Shown here one piece after another: positions 1 through 8,122 of a stretch of DNA of 64,000 nucleotides (position 1 is the stretch's first letter; every line of letters begins with the position of its first letter). The notes beneath the pieces were generated by a model. It was given only the letters and a program-made list of their open reading frames with translations. It did not search any database and was not told the origin of the DNA. Position numbers and translations under genes: made by a program. The DNA is from Shewanella profunda (GTDB lineage Bacteria; Pseudomonadota; Gammaproteobacteria; Enterobacterales; Shewanellaceae), in the NCBI RefSeq assembly GCF_023283765.1, contig NZ_JAKILG010000016.1:27296-91295 (forward strand), written 5' to 3'.

Positions 1-2268
1 GATCGCCTCGAGTTGTCACTCAAACTGTTCCAAAAACTGTTTAATGCAGAGGCGACAAAGGGCTGGGGATTACTGGGTATCGTAGTACAAGCCTACTCTA
101 AACGTGCCCTGCCCGTTCTGGTTTGGTTAACGCGTCTGGCGAAAGATCAAGGGGATGAAATCCCAGTGCGTCTGGTTAAAGGTGCCTATTGGGATAGCGA
201 ACTTAAGTGGGCGCAACAGGCTGGCGAAGCCGCTTACCCACTCTACACTCGTAAAGCCGGTACCGACGTATCTTACTTAGCCTGCGCCCGTTACTTGTTA
301 TCGGATGCGACTCGCGGCGCTATTTACCCACAATTTGCTAGCCACAATGCGCAAACCGTGGCGGCGATTTCAGATATGGCGGGCGATCGTAACCATGAGT
401 TCCAACGCTTACACGGCATGGGACAAGAGCTGTACGATACGATTTTGGCTGAGGCCGGTGCTAAAACGGTACGTATTTATGCGCCCATCGGTGCCCATAA
501 AGATCTACTGCCCTACTTAGTCCGTCGTCTGCTGGAAAATGGCGCTAACACTTCGTTCGTCCACAAACTGGTGGATCCTAAAACCCCCATCGAGTCATTA
601 GTGGTGCATCCGCTAACAACACTGACGGGCTACAAAACCCTGGCTAACAACAAAATCGTTTTACCTGCCGATATTTTCGGTAGCGATCGCAAAAATTCCA
701 AGGGACTCAATATGAACATCATTTCCGAATCTGAGCCATTTTTCGCGGCACTAGAACAGTTTAAAAATACCCAATGGCAAGCGGGTCCTCTGGTTAACGG
801 CAAAACCTTAACCGGTGAGCACAAAACCATAGTTAGTCCATACGACACCACCCAAACCGTAGGTCAAGTTGCCTTCGCCGATGACGCGGCCATAGAGCAA
901 GCGCTAGCCTCTGCCGAAGCGGCATTTACTTCTTGGGCACGCACGCCAGTGGAAACACGGGCTTCTGCGCTACAAAAATTGGCGGATTTATTAGAAGAAA
1001 ACCGCGAAGAATTGATCGCCCTATGTACCCGTGAAGCGGGCAAGAGCATTCAAGACGGTATCGACGAAGTACGTGAAGCCGTTGATTTCTGCCGTTACTA
1101 CGCAGTGCAAGCCAAGAAAATGATGGCAAAACCTGAACTGCTTCCTGGCCCAACGGGTGAGCTGAACGAACTGTTCCTCCAAGGCCGCGGCGTATTTGTA
1201 TGTATCAGCCCATGGAACTTCCCACTGGCTATCTTCTTAGGCCAAGTGTCTGCGGCATTAGCGGCGGGTAACACTGTCATCGCAAAACCTGCGGAGCAAA
1301 CCTCGATTATTGGTTACCGTGCGGTGCAACTCGCACACCAAGCAGGTATTCCTGTCGAGGTGCTGCAATTCTTACCGGGTACTGGTGCAACTGTCGGCGC
1401 AGCAATTACGGCCGATGAACGTATCGGTGGTGTATGCTTTACCGGTTCAACTGGCACAGCAAAATTGATTAACCGCACACTCGCCAACCGCGAAGGTGCG
1501 ATTATTCCATTAATCGCCGAAACGGGCGGCCAAAATGCCATGGTGGTGGACTCAACCTCTCAACCCGAGCAAGTGGTTAACGATGTGGTTTCATCGTCAT
1601 TCACCAGCGCAGGCCAACGCTGCTCGGCACTGCGCGTGCTCTTCCTCCAAGAAGATATCGCCGATCGCGTGATCGAAGTCCTGCAAGGCGCCATGGATGA
1701 ATTAGTGATTGGCAATCCAAGTTCAATCAAAACCGATGTAGGCCCAGTGATAGACGCCACCGCAAAAGCCAACCTAGATGCACATATCGACCATATCAAG
1801 CAAGTCGGTAAGCTTATTAAGCAAATGCCGCTGCCCGCTGGCGCTGAAAATGGTCACTTCGTGTCGCCAACAGCGGTTGAAATCGATTCAATTAAAGTGC
1901 TGGAGAAAGAACACTTTGGCCCAATCCTGCACGTGATCCGTTATAAAGCGGCGGATCTTGGCAAAGTGATCGATGAGATCAACAGCACAGGCTTTGGTTT
2001 AACCTTAGGTATCCACAGCCGTAACGAAGGCCACGCCCTCGAAGTGGCTGATAAAGTGAATGTGGGTAACGTCTACATTAACCGTAACCAAATCGGTGCT
2101 GTGGTGGGCGTACAGCCTTTTGGCGGTCAAGGTCTGTCAGGCACTGGCCCTAAAGCCGGTGGCCCACACTACTTAACCCGTTTTGTGACTGAAAAGACCC
2201 GCACCAATAACATCACCGCCATTGGTGGTAACGCGACATTGCTGTCACTGGGTGATAGCGAAGAATAA
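1..2268 (+). CDS. putA: Bifunctional proline dehydrogenase / delta-1-pyrroline-5-carboxylate dehydrogenase PutA, 5' end cut by window
   Basis: PutA oxidises proline to glutamate in two steps: an FAD-dependent proline dehydrogenase and an NAD-dependent P5C dehydrogenase. The reading frame is open from base 1, so the true start lies upstream. Of the roughly 1050 residues usual for the family, about 755 are present. The first 210 codons are the end of the proline dehydrogenase barrel (RLVKGAYWDSELK, YTRKAGTDVSYL). From about base 780 the aldehyde dehydrogenase domain follows, with the general-base Glu in AETGG (codon at 1519) and the catalytic Cys in GQRCSALR (codon at 1621). The C-terminus is intact. 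The N-terminal ribbon-helix-helix DNA-binding domain that some PutA proteins carry cannot be assessed here. Confidence 0.97.
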   Translation, partial: DRLELSLKLFQKLFNAEATKGWGLLGIVVQAYSKRALPVLVWLTRLAKDQGDEIPVRLVKGAYWDSELKWAQQAGEAAYPLYTRKAGTDVSYLACARYLLSDATRGAIYPQFASHNAQTVAAISDMAGDRNHEFQRLHGMGQELYDTILAEAGAKTVRIYAPIGAHKDLLPYLVRRLLENGANTSFVHKLVDPKTPIESLVVHPLTTLTGYKTLANNKIVLPADIFGSDRKNSKGLNMNIISESEPFFAALEQFKNTQWQAGPLVNGKTLTGEHKTIVSPYDTTQTVGQVAFADDAAIEQALASAEAAFTSWARTPVETRASALQKLADLLEENREELIALCTREAGKSIQDGIDEVREAVDFCRYYAVQAKKMMAKPELLPGPTGELNELFLQGRGVFVCISPWNFPLAIFLGQVSAALAAGNTVIAKPAEQTSIIGYRAVQLAHQAGIPVEVLQFLPGTGATVGAAITADERIGGVCFTGSTGTAKLINRTLANREGAIIPLIAETGGQNAMVVDSTSQPEQVVNDVVSSSFTSAGQRCSALRVLFLQEDIADRVIEVLQGAMDELVIGNPSSIKTDVGPVIDATAKANLDAHIDHIKQVGKLIKQMPLPAGAENGHFVSPTAVEIDSIKVLEKEHFGPILHVIRYKAADLGKVIDEINSTGFGLTLGIHSRNEGHALEVADKVNVGNVYINRNQIGAVVGVQPFGGQGLSGTGPKAGGPHYLTRFVTEKTRTNNITAIGGNATLLSLGDSEE

Positions 2269-2325
2269 GCTTGCTCCCGTCTTCGACTAAGGCATCCGCT
2301 TAAGCTAAGACCATTATGTTAAGTT

Positions 2326-2352
2326 AAGGCCAGACACTGTCTGGCCTTTTTA
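2326..2352 (+). terminator. Rho-independent terminator of putA
   Basis: A perfect GGCCAGACA / TGTCTGGCC stem is preceded by AA and followed by a T-rich run, about 60 bases after the putA stop codon. Confidence 0.85.
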
Positions 2353-2802
2353 TTAGCCGAAAATTGACGTATGGAGTTAATGCTCATACCCAAACTTCAA
2401 TTCGAGAAATGAGCACTGATATCATTCATGACAACAGGATCTCGTGAAGTGTATGAATGCACTAAAACGACCCGCCGAGCTCACACTGTTTTCTTCAACG
2501 CCCTGCAATAACTTAGCAGGGGATCGGTGAACTTCCGTGACAGCAGAGTTAACTTCTCACATTGAAAGAGTTATGCATGTCCTATCTCTTGATGCTATCT
2601 CTTATTATTGTTTTAAAATGGATGACCGTTTTTTTTGGGTTCCTCATTTAAAAGGCTGTGTGATTCTTGTTGAACTAAACAAGATCTTATCCACAAAAAC
2701 AGTTACAAGTTTTTACATTTTGATATTTTTTTGATAGATATGTTTTTGCTAGTAAAAATATTTTAAATATTAATTTTAGACTGAGAAATACAAGGAAATG
2801 TT
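2353..2802. other. AT-rich spacer without a convincing gene
   Basis: This 450-base gap marks the switch from putA-like base composition to strongly AT-rich DNA. A small stem (CCCTGC/GCAGGG) lies at 2501-2521. A 65-codon GTG-initiated frame (2537-2734) has no family resemblance and no clear ribosome binding site. The last 60 bases are very AT-rich and probably carry the promoter of the next gene. Confidence 0.5.
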
Positions 2803-3759
2803 ATGTATAATGGTATTAATGGAATTTCTGTTCTATTTTTTATGGCATCTTTTAATTGTGTAGCGGATAACTGGACTATTCAGTTTGATGAGTTGTTGGA
2901 TGGTTCTATAGAAAATCCATCTGAAATACTGTTAGATGCAACTGTTAGAAAAGAGGTATTTGTTGCTGAAGAAGATACAATAACGTCTGGGAGTTACTTA
3001 TTTGATAAAAAGCTAATTAGCTTTAGTAGGGTTAACGAGTATTCAGTCAGGTATTATTTAGGTACAAAAAAAGAATATGGTTATGTTGGAACTTGGTATG
3101 ATATTGATGGACGCTCTGGTGACTGGCAACTTTTGAGTGACTCAGGTAACAACATAGTAAAAAGAACTTGTAATGAAATACTGAAAACCGGTAACTCCGT
3201 AGGCGATGGATATTATACTATTGATCCTGATGGTGAGGAGGTCGGAGTAGAACCATTCGAAGTATATTGTGATATGACAAATCAAGATGGTGGCTGGACA
3301 CTATTTGCCTATCATAAAGATAATATTGCATCAAAGAACTCTGTAGAAACAGTATCTCCAGGACAACTCGGTGTAATGGAGAAAATGCGCTGGCAAGCCC
3401 TGCTCGCAAGTTCAGAAGAAGGCATTATGACCATTGACCAAGCTGGAAGAAAAGCAATGGTCACATTTAGTACGATGAATAAGACACAAGAGAAAGATAG
3501 AATTGAGAGTTTAGCTCCCGATATAGTTAAGGCTCAGTATTTGTGGGTTGCTCAACACCCAACTGCTGGTGTTAACTATGTATCTGCAATTATCATAAAT
3601 AGTCAAGATACCAGTCAAAATAATACTAATTATAAAATTAACGGTGCTTCTGTTTATAACTCAGGGCATTTGAAGTTTGATGTGTGGGAATATGGTAGTT
3701 CCCCATATGGTGGTCACGTATATGGAAGTATTGATTCCTTACAATATTACATAAAGTAG
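2803..3759 (+). CDS. Secreted protein with fibrinogen-like (YCDM...GGWT) domain
   Basis: 318 residues, with an AAGGAA ribosome binding site seven bases before the ATG. Residues 1-21 look like a Sec signal peptide (hydrophobic SVLFFMASF, likely cut near CVA/D). Residues about 125-170 contain the start of a fibrinogen C-terminal-like domain: a Cys in RTCNEIL, then the diagnostic EVYCDMTNQDGGWTLF. The rest of a full fibrinogen domain (calcium site, second disulfide) is not evident, so this is the shortened bacterial version. Such proteins are surface-exposed or exported and are suspected to bind glycans or surfaces; the ligand here is unknown. The gene is much more AT-rich than putA and cydDC, has no operon partner, and lies beside transposase debris, which suggests horizontal acquisition. 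Confidence 0.7.
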   Translation: MYNGINGISVLFFMASFNCVADNWTIQFDELLDGSIENPSEILLDATVRKEVFVAEEDTITSGSYLFDKKLISFSRVNEYSVRYYLGTKKEYGYVGTWYDIDGRSGDWQLLSDSGNNIVKRTCNEILKTGNSVGDGYYTIDPDGEEVGVEPFEVYCDMTNQDGGWTLFAYHKDNIASKNSVETVSPGQLGVMEKMRWQALLASSEEGIMTIDQAGRKAMVTFSTMNKTQEKDRIESLAPDIVKAQYLWVAQHPTAGVNYVSAIIINSQDTSQNNTNYKINGASVYNSGHLKFDVWEYGSSPYGGHVYGSIDSLQYYIK

Positions 3760-3950
3760 AACTCGAATTAACTGCTGGTAAATTTAATTAAAAGTGTATG
3801 TAACGAGGGACGTGGTGTTAACACATCCCTTATAGAAACTGTCCTGATGATCTTTACCAGCAACAGTGGACACTTCACTAGGCACTGTTCTTCGGGTAGT
3901 GTTCAAATTTCTGTGTCATTTCTTTGAACTACACCAAAAAGAGATGATTT

Positions 3951-4140
3951 ATGACAACACCTACTTTTGATATTAATGCTGCCATTCAAGCTCTGCGTGA
4001 GAATAAATATCTCACTAGCAAATGATGGCATCTTAACCCCTTTGATTAAGCAACTCACTGAGGCTGCGAGGCTGTTCATAATTCTGTGTCAGGTTAATAG
4101 AGGCGTTAGCGGCTGAACTTGATGGCCATTTGACTAACAC
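3951..4140 (+). pseudogene. Remnant of an IS256-family transposase N-terminus
   Basis: From the ATG at 3951 the frame reads MTTPTFDINAAIQALRENKYLTSK and then hits TGA at 4023. Shifting by one base restores DGILTPLIKQLTEAA, and a further shift gives AAELDGHLTN near 4100. This series matches the N-terminal region I know from IS256-type transposases of this group, in which KDGILTPLIKQLTEAAL is followed by AELD.HL. Only about 50 of roughly 400 codons remain and the frame is broken at least twice, so it is dead. A TTCTGTGTCA motif occurs both upstream (3909) and inside (4081) and may derive from the element's terminal repeat. Confidence 0.6.
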
Positions 4141-4308
4141 TGATGTGGTTAATGAAAATTTAGAATTTAATAAGCCACCCATTATTAAACTTTCTAGCTG
4201 TACAGTCGTAAATAACAAAATTCTAGGTTTATGAATTGGTTATGGTAATTAGGCATTGCCATAAAAGTGATCATTCGCGGCAGTGCTATGGTTTACTGAA
4301 CCAGCAGA

Positions 4309-4399
4309 TTACGCTGATGCTCGAAAAGCAAACCATGGTGATAGGCGAGACGACCGTCCGCCCCATGGACGGGGCGGTCGAGCATCCACGGACGGACTT
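4309..4399 (+). repeat. 91-bp dispersed repeat, copy 1
   Basis: This stretch matches, in inverted orientation and with only scattered differences, 18261-18351. The core holds an imperfect palindrome (GACCG..CCCC ATGGAC GGGGCGGTC) followed by GAGCATCC and GACGGACTT. Both copies are 91 bases from TTACGCT to GGACTT. The density of CCATGG and GTCC motifs suggests a folded, non-coding element (REP- or MITE-like). Confidence 0.75.
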
Positions 4400-4773
4400 G
4401 CTGCGTATCGTCGAGTCAGTACCATGGTTGGCTTCACTACTATGTCTGGCATTCTACAAAAATTAGCCATTATTCAGCGAAACAGTATTTAACAAGCCGC
4501 CATTCACTGTATGGTTGCGCTTCTAAGTTATGTCTTAAACAATTCCCTTAGCACACTTATTACATTGAACTTTTAAGCCCACTTTCACAACGCCCATTGC
4601 TCCCAAACTGAGTCTCACCCAGCGAGAGGCTTCAAAACTAATCAGAACGGCTTCAAGTTGTGAATAGGATGGATTTCAAAGTGATACGAGGGGATTGCGC
4701 GCCGCAGATAAAAACCCTCATAATCATACCGTAATTGAGCCTGATGGTTTTTGACTTGCGAATAAAGGTAGCT

Positions 4774-5511
4774 ATGGAATTTTCGTTGTTAGATATTTCT
4801 GCATTGGTGTGGTTTATCGTTTCTTGGGCTGGCTATACCGCCTTTGCGCGGCGTAAGGCAAGGAATACCAACTGTATTGCCCGTGGTCTGCATAAGCATA
4901 GGATCTATTGGATGCTTGAGGTAATGACCCGCGGTGTGCGTGTGGGCGATGCGGCGCTGCTGGCGAACCTTGAGCGAAATATTGCCTTTTTTGCTTCAAC
5001 CACGCTATTTGTGCTCGCGGGCGTACTGACCTTATTTGCCCAAGTAGAACGCCTTGAAAGTGTCATTGCGACTATTCCCTTCGCGGCGCCGCCCAATCAT
5101 GCGCTAGTGCAAGTTAAACTGGCCCTGCTCGTGGGGATCTTTGTGATGGCCTTCTTTCAATTTACTTGGTCAATGCGCCAATATGGCTTTGTGAATGTGA
5201 TGATAGGCGCAGGCCCATTGGACGCTGATGGCTCGAACGAAAATCTTAGGGGCTATGCAAGACAAATGGCCACTGTGCAAGATCAGGCCGCTCATTCCTA
5301 TAACTATGGTTTACGTGCCTATTACTTTTCCATGGCGGTGCTTTGCTGGTTTGTCCACCCGATACTCTTTATCTCGGCCAGCTTATTTGTCGTCGCAACC
5401 TTATATCGCCGCGAGTTTAAGTCTCGGGCAGTGATGGCAATTACAGCAGCAAAGGGCCATTTAGGTACTGAGTACGAAACCCGCGAAGCCAAACGTCATC
5501 AACACAGCTAA
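4774..5511 (+). CDS. DUF599 family inner-membrane protein
   Basis: 245 residues from the ATG at 4774, preceded by AAAGGTA; upstream in-frame TTG (4735) and ATG (4744) codons lack a good ribosome binding site. The N-terminal WF(I)VSWAGYTAFARRKA, the RIYWMLEVMTR segment, the NLERNIAFFASTTLFVLAGVL helix and the FFQFTWSMRQYGF segment are typical of DUF599. Four membrane segments are visible (about residues 5-22, 75-95, 125-145 and 205-225). Members have no established function. The gene stands alone, with about 217 bases before the convergent CYTH gene. Confidence 0.85.
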   Translation: MEFSLLDISALVWFIVSWAGYTAFARRKARNTNCIARGLHKHRIYWMLEVMTRGVRVGDAALLANLERNIAFFASTTLFVLAGVLTLFAQVERLESVIATIPFAAPPNHALVQVKLALLVGIFVMAFFQFTWSMRQYGFVNVMIGAGPLDADGSNENLRGYARQMATVQDQAAHSYNYGLRAYYFSMAVLCWFVHPILFISASLFVVATLYRREFKSRAVMAITAAKGHLGTEYETREAKRHQHS

Positions 5512-5728
5512 TCCACTCAATCAAAATCACAGCTCTACGGGTTTAGCGCTGTGGTTTTATGCTTGTCTTACACTCTTTCCTATTTCAATCAAACACATGG
5601 GAGTATTGAAATAGGACAAATACGCTAGTGTTATATTGATATGCGCAGGCTATACGGAGTAAATCCAAAAAGACGGAGTAAATCCAAAGCGATTTGCTTT
5701 TATCCTCGCCCCATTCTTAGCTAGGCAC

Positions 5729-6322
5729 TCAAGGCGTCGTTAAGTTAAGCGCTTGTTTTAGCTCGCGGTAAGATAAAAACTCTCGCTGTGCTTCACTCAG
5801 GCCTAAATCTTCAGCGAGTTGCAATAACTTAACTTCATACATGGCTAATAAGGATTCATCATTGGTCATAATTGCCAACTCAGCAAAATCCCCTAGACCT
5901 TCAAGATGGTCGACTGTCAGGTGAAACTCACCGAGAAAATAAATACTGCGGCGCTTTTTAATTTCGAGCACACACTCATAGCCTAAGGTATGCAACATAC
6001 TCTTGGCTTTAGTCGCATCGCTGATATTCACGGCTTCGCAGCGGTCTTTTTCTGGCCCTTTCACTATCCACAGCATTATCCCCGATGGCTGCATTTCGCG
6101 AATACATAAACTCTTATATTCAGCATTAAGTACGCAAGATGGTAGGTCAAAATAACAGTCATGTTCGAGGTTATTCTCAAGCATAACTTCCGGCTCTTTT
6201 GCCTTAAGTGATCTAAAAAAGGCATCAGGATCGGGTAAACGATATTTAAGTTCAACCTCAAATTTACCGTTAAAATGGGCGTTGATTTGAGGTACTAAGG
6301 CTTCTGGCATAATTGAACTCAT
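5729..6322 (-). CDS. CYTH-domain protein, class IV adenylate cyclase (CyaB)-like
   Basis: 197 residues. The signature E-x-E-x-K of the CYTH fold appears as EVELKYRL near residue 22. Other charged strands of the triphosphate tunnel follow: LCIREMQ, LWIVKGPE, LEIKKRRSIYFL and FHLTVDHLEGLGDFAELAI. The last of these, with HLTVDxLEGLGxFxE, is typical of CyaB-type cyclases. The family includes adenylate cyclases and triphosphatases, and sequence alone does not separate them; cyclase activity is an inference. The start is uncertain: Met1 (6322) and Met5 (6310) are both possible and neither has a strong ribosome binding site. It ends 49 bases before cydC in the opposite reading order, so it lies downstream of cydDC on the same strand. 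Confidence 0.8.
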   Translation of the reverse strand: MSSIMPEALVPQINAHFNGKFEVELKYRLPDPDAFFRSLKAKEPEVMLENNLEHDCYFDLPSCVLNAEYKSLCIREMQPSGIMLWIVKGPEKDRCEAVNISDATKAKSMLHTLGYECVLEIKKRRSIYFLGEFHLTVDHLEGLGDFAELAIMTNDESLLAMYEVKLLQLAEDLGLSEAQREFLSYRELKQALNLTTP

Positions 6323-6370
6323 AGAGTAAATATCATTAGGGTTAACACAACCCGATGTGGTGCTAATCGG

Positions 6371-8122
6371 TTAACTGAGCCGTTGATAAAGCGCCTGATA
6401 ATCTTTGCAGTCATCAAGTAAGCTTTGGTGAGTCCCAGAGGCCACAATCTTACCCTGCGCCAGCAGATGAATTTGATCCATCTTCGCCATCGCAGTCAAG
6501 CGATGGCTAATCATAAGTAAGGTTTTATCCTTAGCAAATTCAAATAGTAAACTTAAAATTTCCCGCTCGGTACGCTTATCGAGCCCTTCCGTTGGCTCAT
6601 CAAGTAATAACAGTGGCGCATCACGCAGCAGCGCCCTAGCAACACCAATACGGCGCTGCTCTCCACCGGAAAGCTGGCGCCCACCTTCACCAATCCACAT
6701 ATCCAGCGGCTTATCACCCGTCAGTAAGGCGCCAAGTCCGACGCGCTGTAATACCTCAATCAAGCGGGCATCGTGGGTGGTGCGCTTTTCACCTTCTATA
6801 AAAGGTAAGGCGAGCACTAGGTTTTCCCTCAGCGTACCCGCAAACAGATAGATCCGCTGACTGACGACGGTTATCGCATCCCTAAGGCCGCGCTCGCTAT
6901 ATGCCGATAGCTGATGCCCATCGAGATGAATTTGTCCTTGTTGTGCTTGCCATTCACGGGTAATCAGCGCAAATAGGCTCGATTTACCGCAACCCGTAGC
7001 CCCCAATAGCGCCACTTTTTGACCCGCTTTTATCTCAAGGGACAAACCTTGTAACACGCTTTGGCCCTCCCTATAGCCAAAATGAATATCTTCAATCTGC
7101 AATGCGCCCAAACTCGCCCTAAGACCGGTATCGGCAACAAATTGAATATCAGCCTCTTGTTCGGTGATTTCATTAATCCGCGTTGCGGCAAGTACACAAC
7201 CAGATAGATGTTGGAAGGCACCCGCAATCGGCATCATCATCTCGACGCAGGCCATGGTCGCAAACACCATAAGTGCAAACATGGGCCCCGGCGGCACAGC
7301 ATCGCCCACACCCTTTGCGGCCAAGTACAGCATCATAATCAGCGCTGAACCTGTAGCTAAGATCAACATGGCCTGACTAAGCGCCGTGATATTGGCCATA
7401 GTGCTTTGGCTTTTAAACAGACTGGCCTCTGCCTCGTTTAGTTTTTGCCTAAATCTGTCATTGGCACCAAACAGGCTGAGTTCTGCTTGGCCTTGCAACA
7501 TATCCAGTAACTGCACCCGATAATGACGCTTAGTCTCGAGCATAGTCCGGCTCGGTTTATGTCCCAGTCGGTAAAACAGCAAGGGCATTACCAACCAAAC
7601 GACAACCAAGAATAAACATAAACTCATGGCGAGTTTGGCATCGAACCAAGCTAAGAATAGATACAAGAGCCCCGTCATCAACAATGACGCCGCCATGGGA
7701 GTGAGGAGTCGCAGGTATAAGTGATCGAGGGTATCGATATCGGCAACTAAGCGGTTAAGCATGTCACCACGGCGAAGCCCCTGTAAATTCTTAGCGCTTA
7801 GGGGCAACAGTTTGCGCCACGCCCAAACCCGAAGCTCAGTTAGTAACTTAAAGGTTGCCTCATGGGTCGCTAGACGCTCACCATAGCGACTCGCTGTGCG
7901 AGCAATAGAAAGGAAACGTACCCCACCAGCAGGGGTAAAAAAGTTGAATGCTTGGGATGTTACTATCGTCAAACCTGCCACTGCGGTGGCCGAGAGGAAC
8001 CAACCAGAGAGTGACAATAACCCAATGCCAGCCATTAACGTGATCAGCGTTAGCAGCAAGCCTACGGACATCATTAACCATTGGCGCGAGAACAGACGAA
8101 TAAAAGGGATCAGCACTTTCAT
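6371..8122 (-). CDS. cydC: Heterodimeric thiol (cysteine/glutathione) ABC exporter subunit CydC
   Basis: 583 residues: an N-terminal six-helix transmembrane region (about 1-320) fused to an ATPase domain with Walker A GATGCGKSS (about 373-381), signature LSGGEQRR (about 485) and Walker B LLLLDEPTEGLD. CydDC exports cysteine and glutathione to the periplasm and is required for assembly of cytochrome bd oxidase and c-type cytochromes, the latter abundant in Shewanella. The ATG overlaps the cydD stop as ATGA, so the two subunits are translationally coupled. Confidence 0.95.
   Translation of the reverse strand: MKVLIPFIRLFSRQWLMMSVGLLLTLITLMAGIGLLSLSGWFLSATAVAGLTIVTSQAFNFFTPAGGVRFLSIARTASRYGERLATHEATFKLLTELRVWAWRKLLPLSAKNLQGLRRGDMLNRLVADIDTLDHLYLRLLTPMAASLLMTGLLYLFLAWFDAKLAMSLCLFLVVVWLVMPLLFYRLGHKPSRTMLETKRHYRVQLLDMLQGQAELSLFGANDRFRQKLNEAEASLFKSQSTMANITALSQAMLILATGSALIMMLYLAAKGVGDAVPPGPMFALMVFATMACVEMMMPIAGAFQHLSGCVLAATRINEITEQEADIQFVADTGLRASLGALQIEDIHFGYREGQSVLQGLSLEIKAGQKVALLGATGCGKSSLFALITREWQAQQGQIHLDGHQLSAYSERGLRDAITVVSQRIYLFAGTLRENLVLALPFIEGEKRTTHDARLIEVLQRVGLGALLTGDKPLDMWIGEGGRQLSGGEQRRIGVARALLRDAPLLLLDEPTEGLDKRTEREILSLLFEFAKDKTLLMISHRLTAMAKMDQIHLLAQGKIVASGTHQSLLDDCKDYQALYQRLS

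Larger units (their letters stand above)
3760..4773. other. Gene-poor accessory spacer with IS debris and a dispersed repeat
   Basis: About 1 kb without an intact gene. It contains a degenerate IS256-type transposase start (3951 onward) and a 91-bp repeat (4309-4399), both listed separately. Bases 4400-4760 show no recognisable feature. Short frames crossing the repeat give different Arg/Gly-rich peptides in several frames and are not believed to be genes. Confidence 0.5.

Noticed and set aside
2537..2734. 65-codon GTG-initiated frame
   Set aside because: No ribosome binding site and no family resemblance; composition is that of AT-rich spacer.
4236..4492. Two overlapping frames giving Arg/Gly-rich peptides
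   Set aside because: Both cross the 91-bp repeat, coding is seen in several frames at once, and no ribosome binding site or family match is visible.
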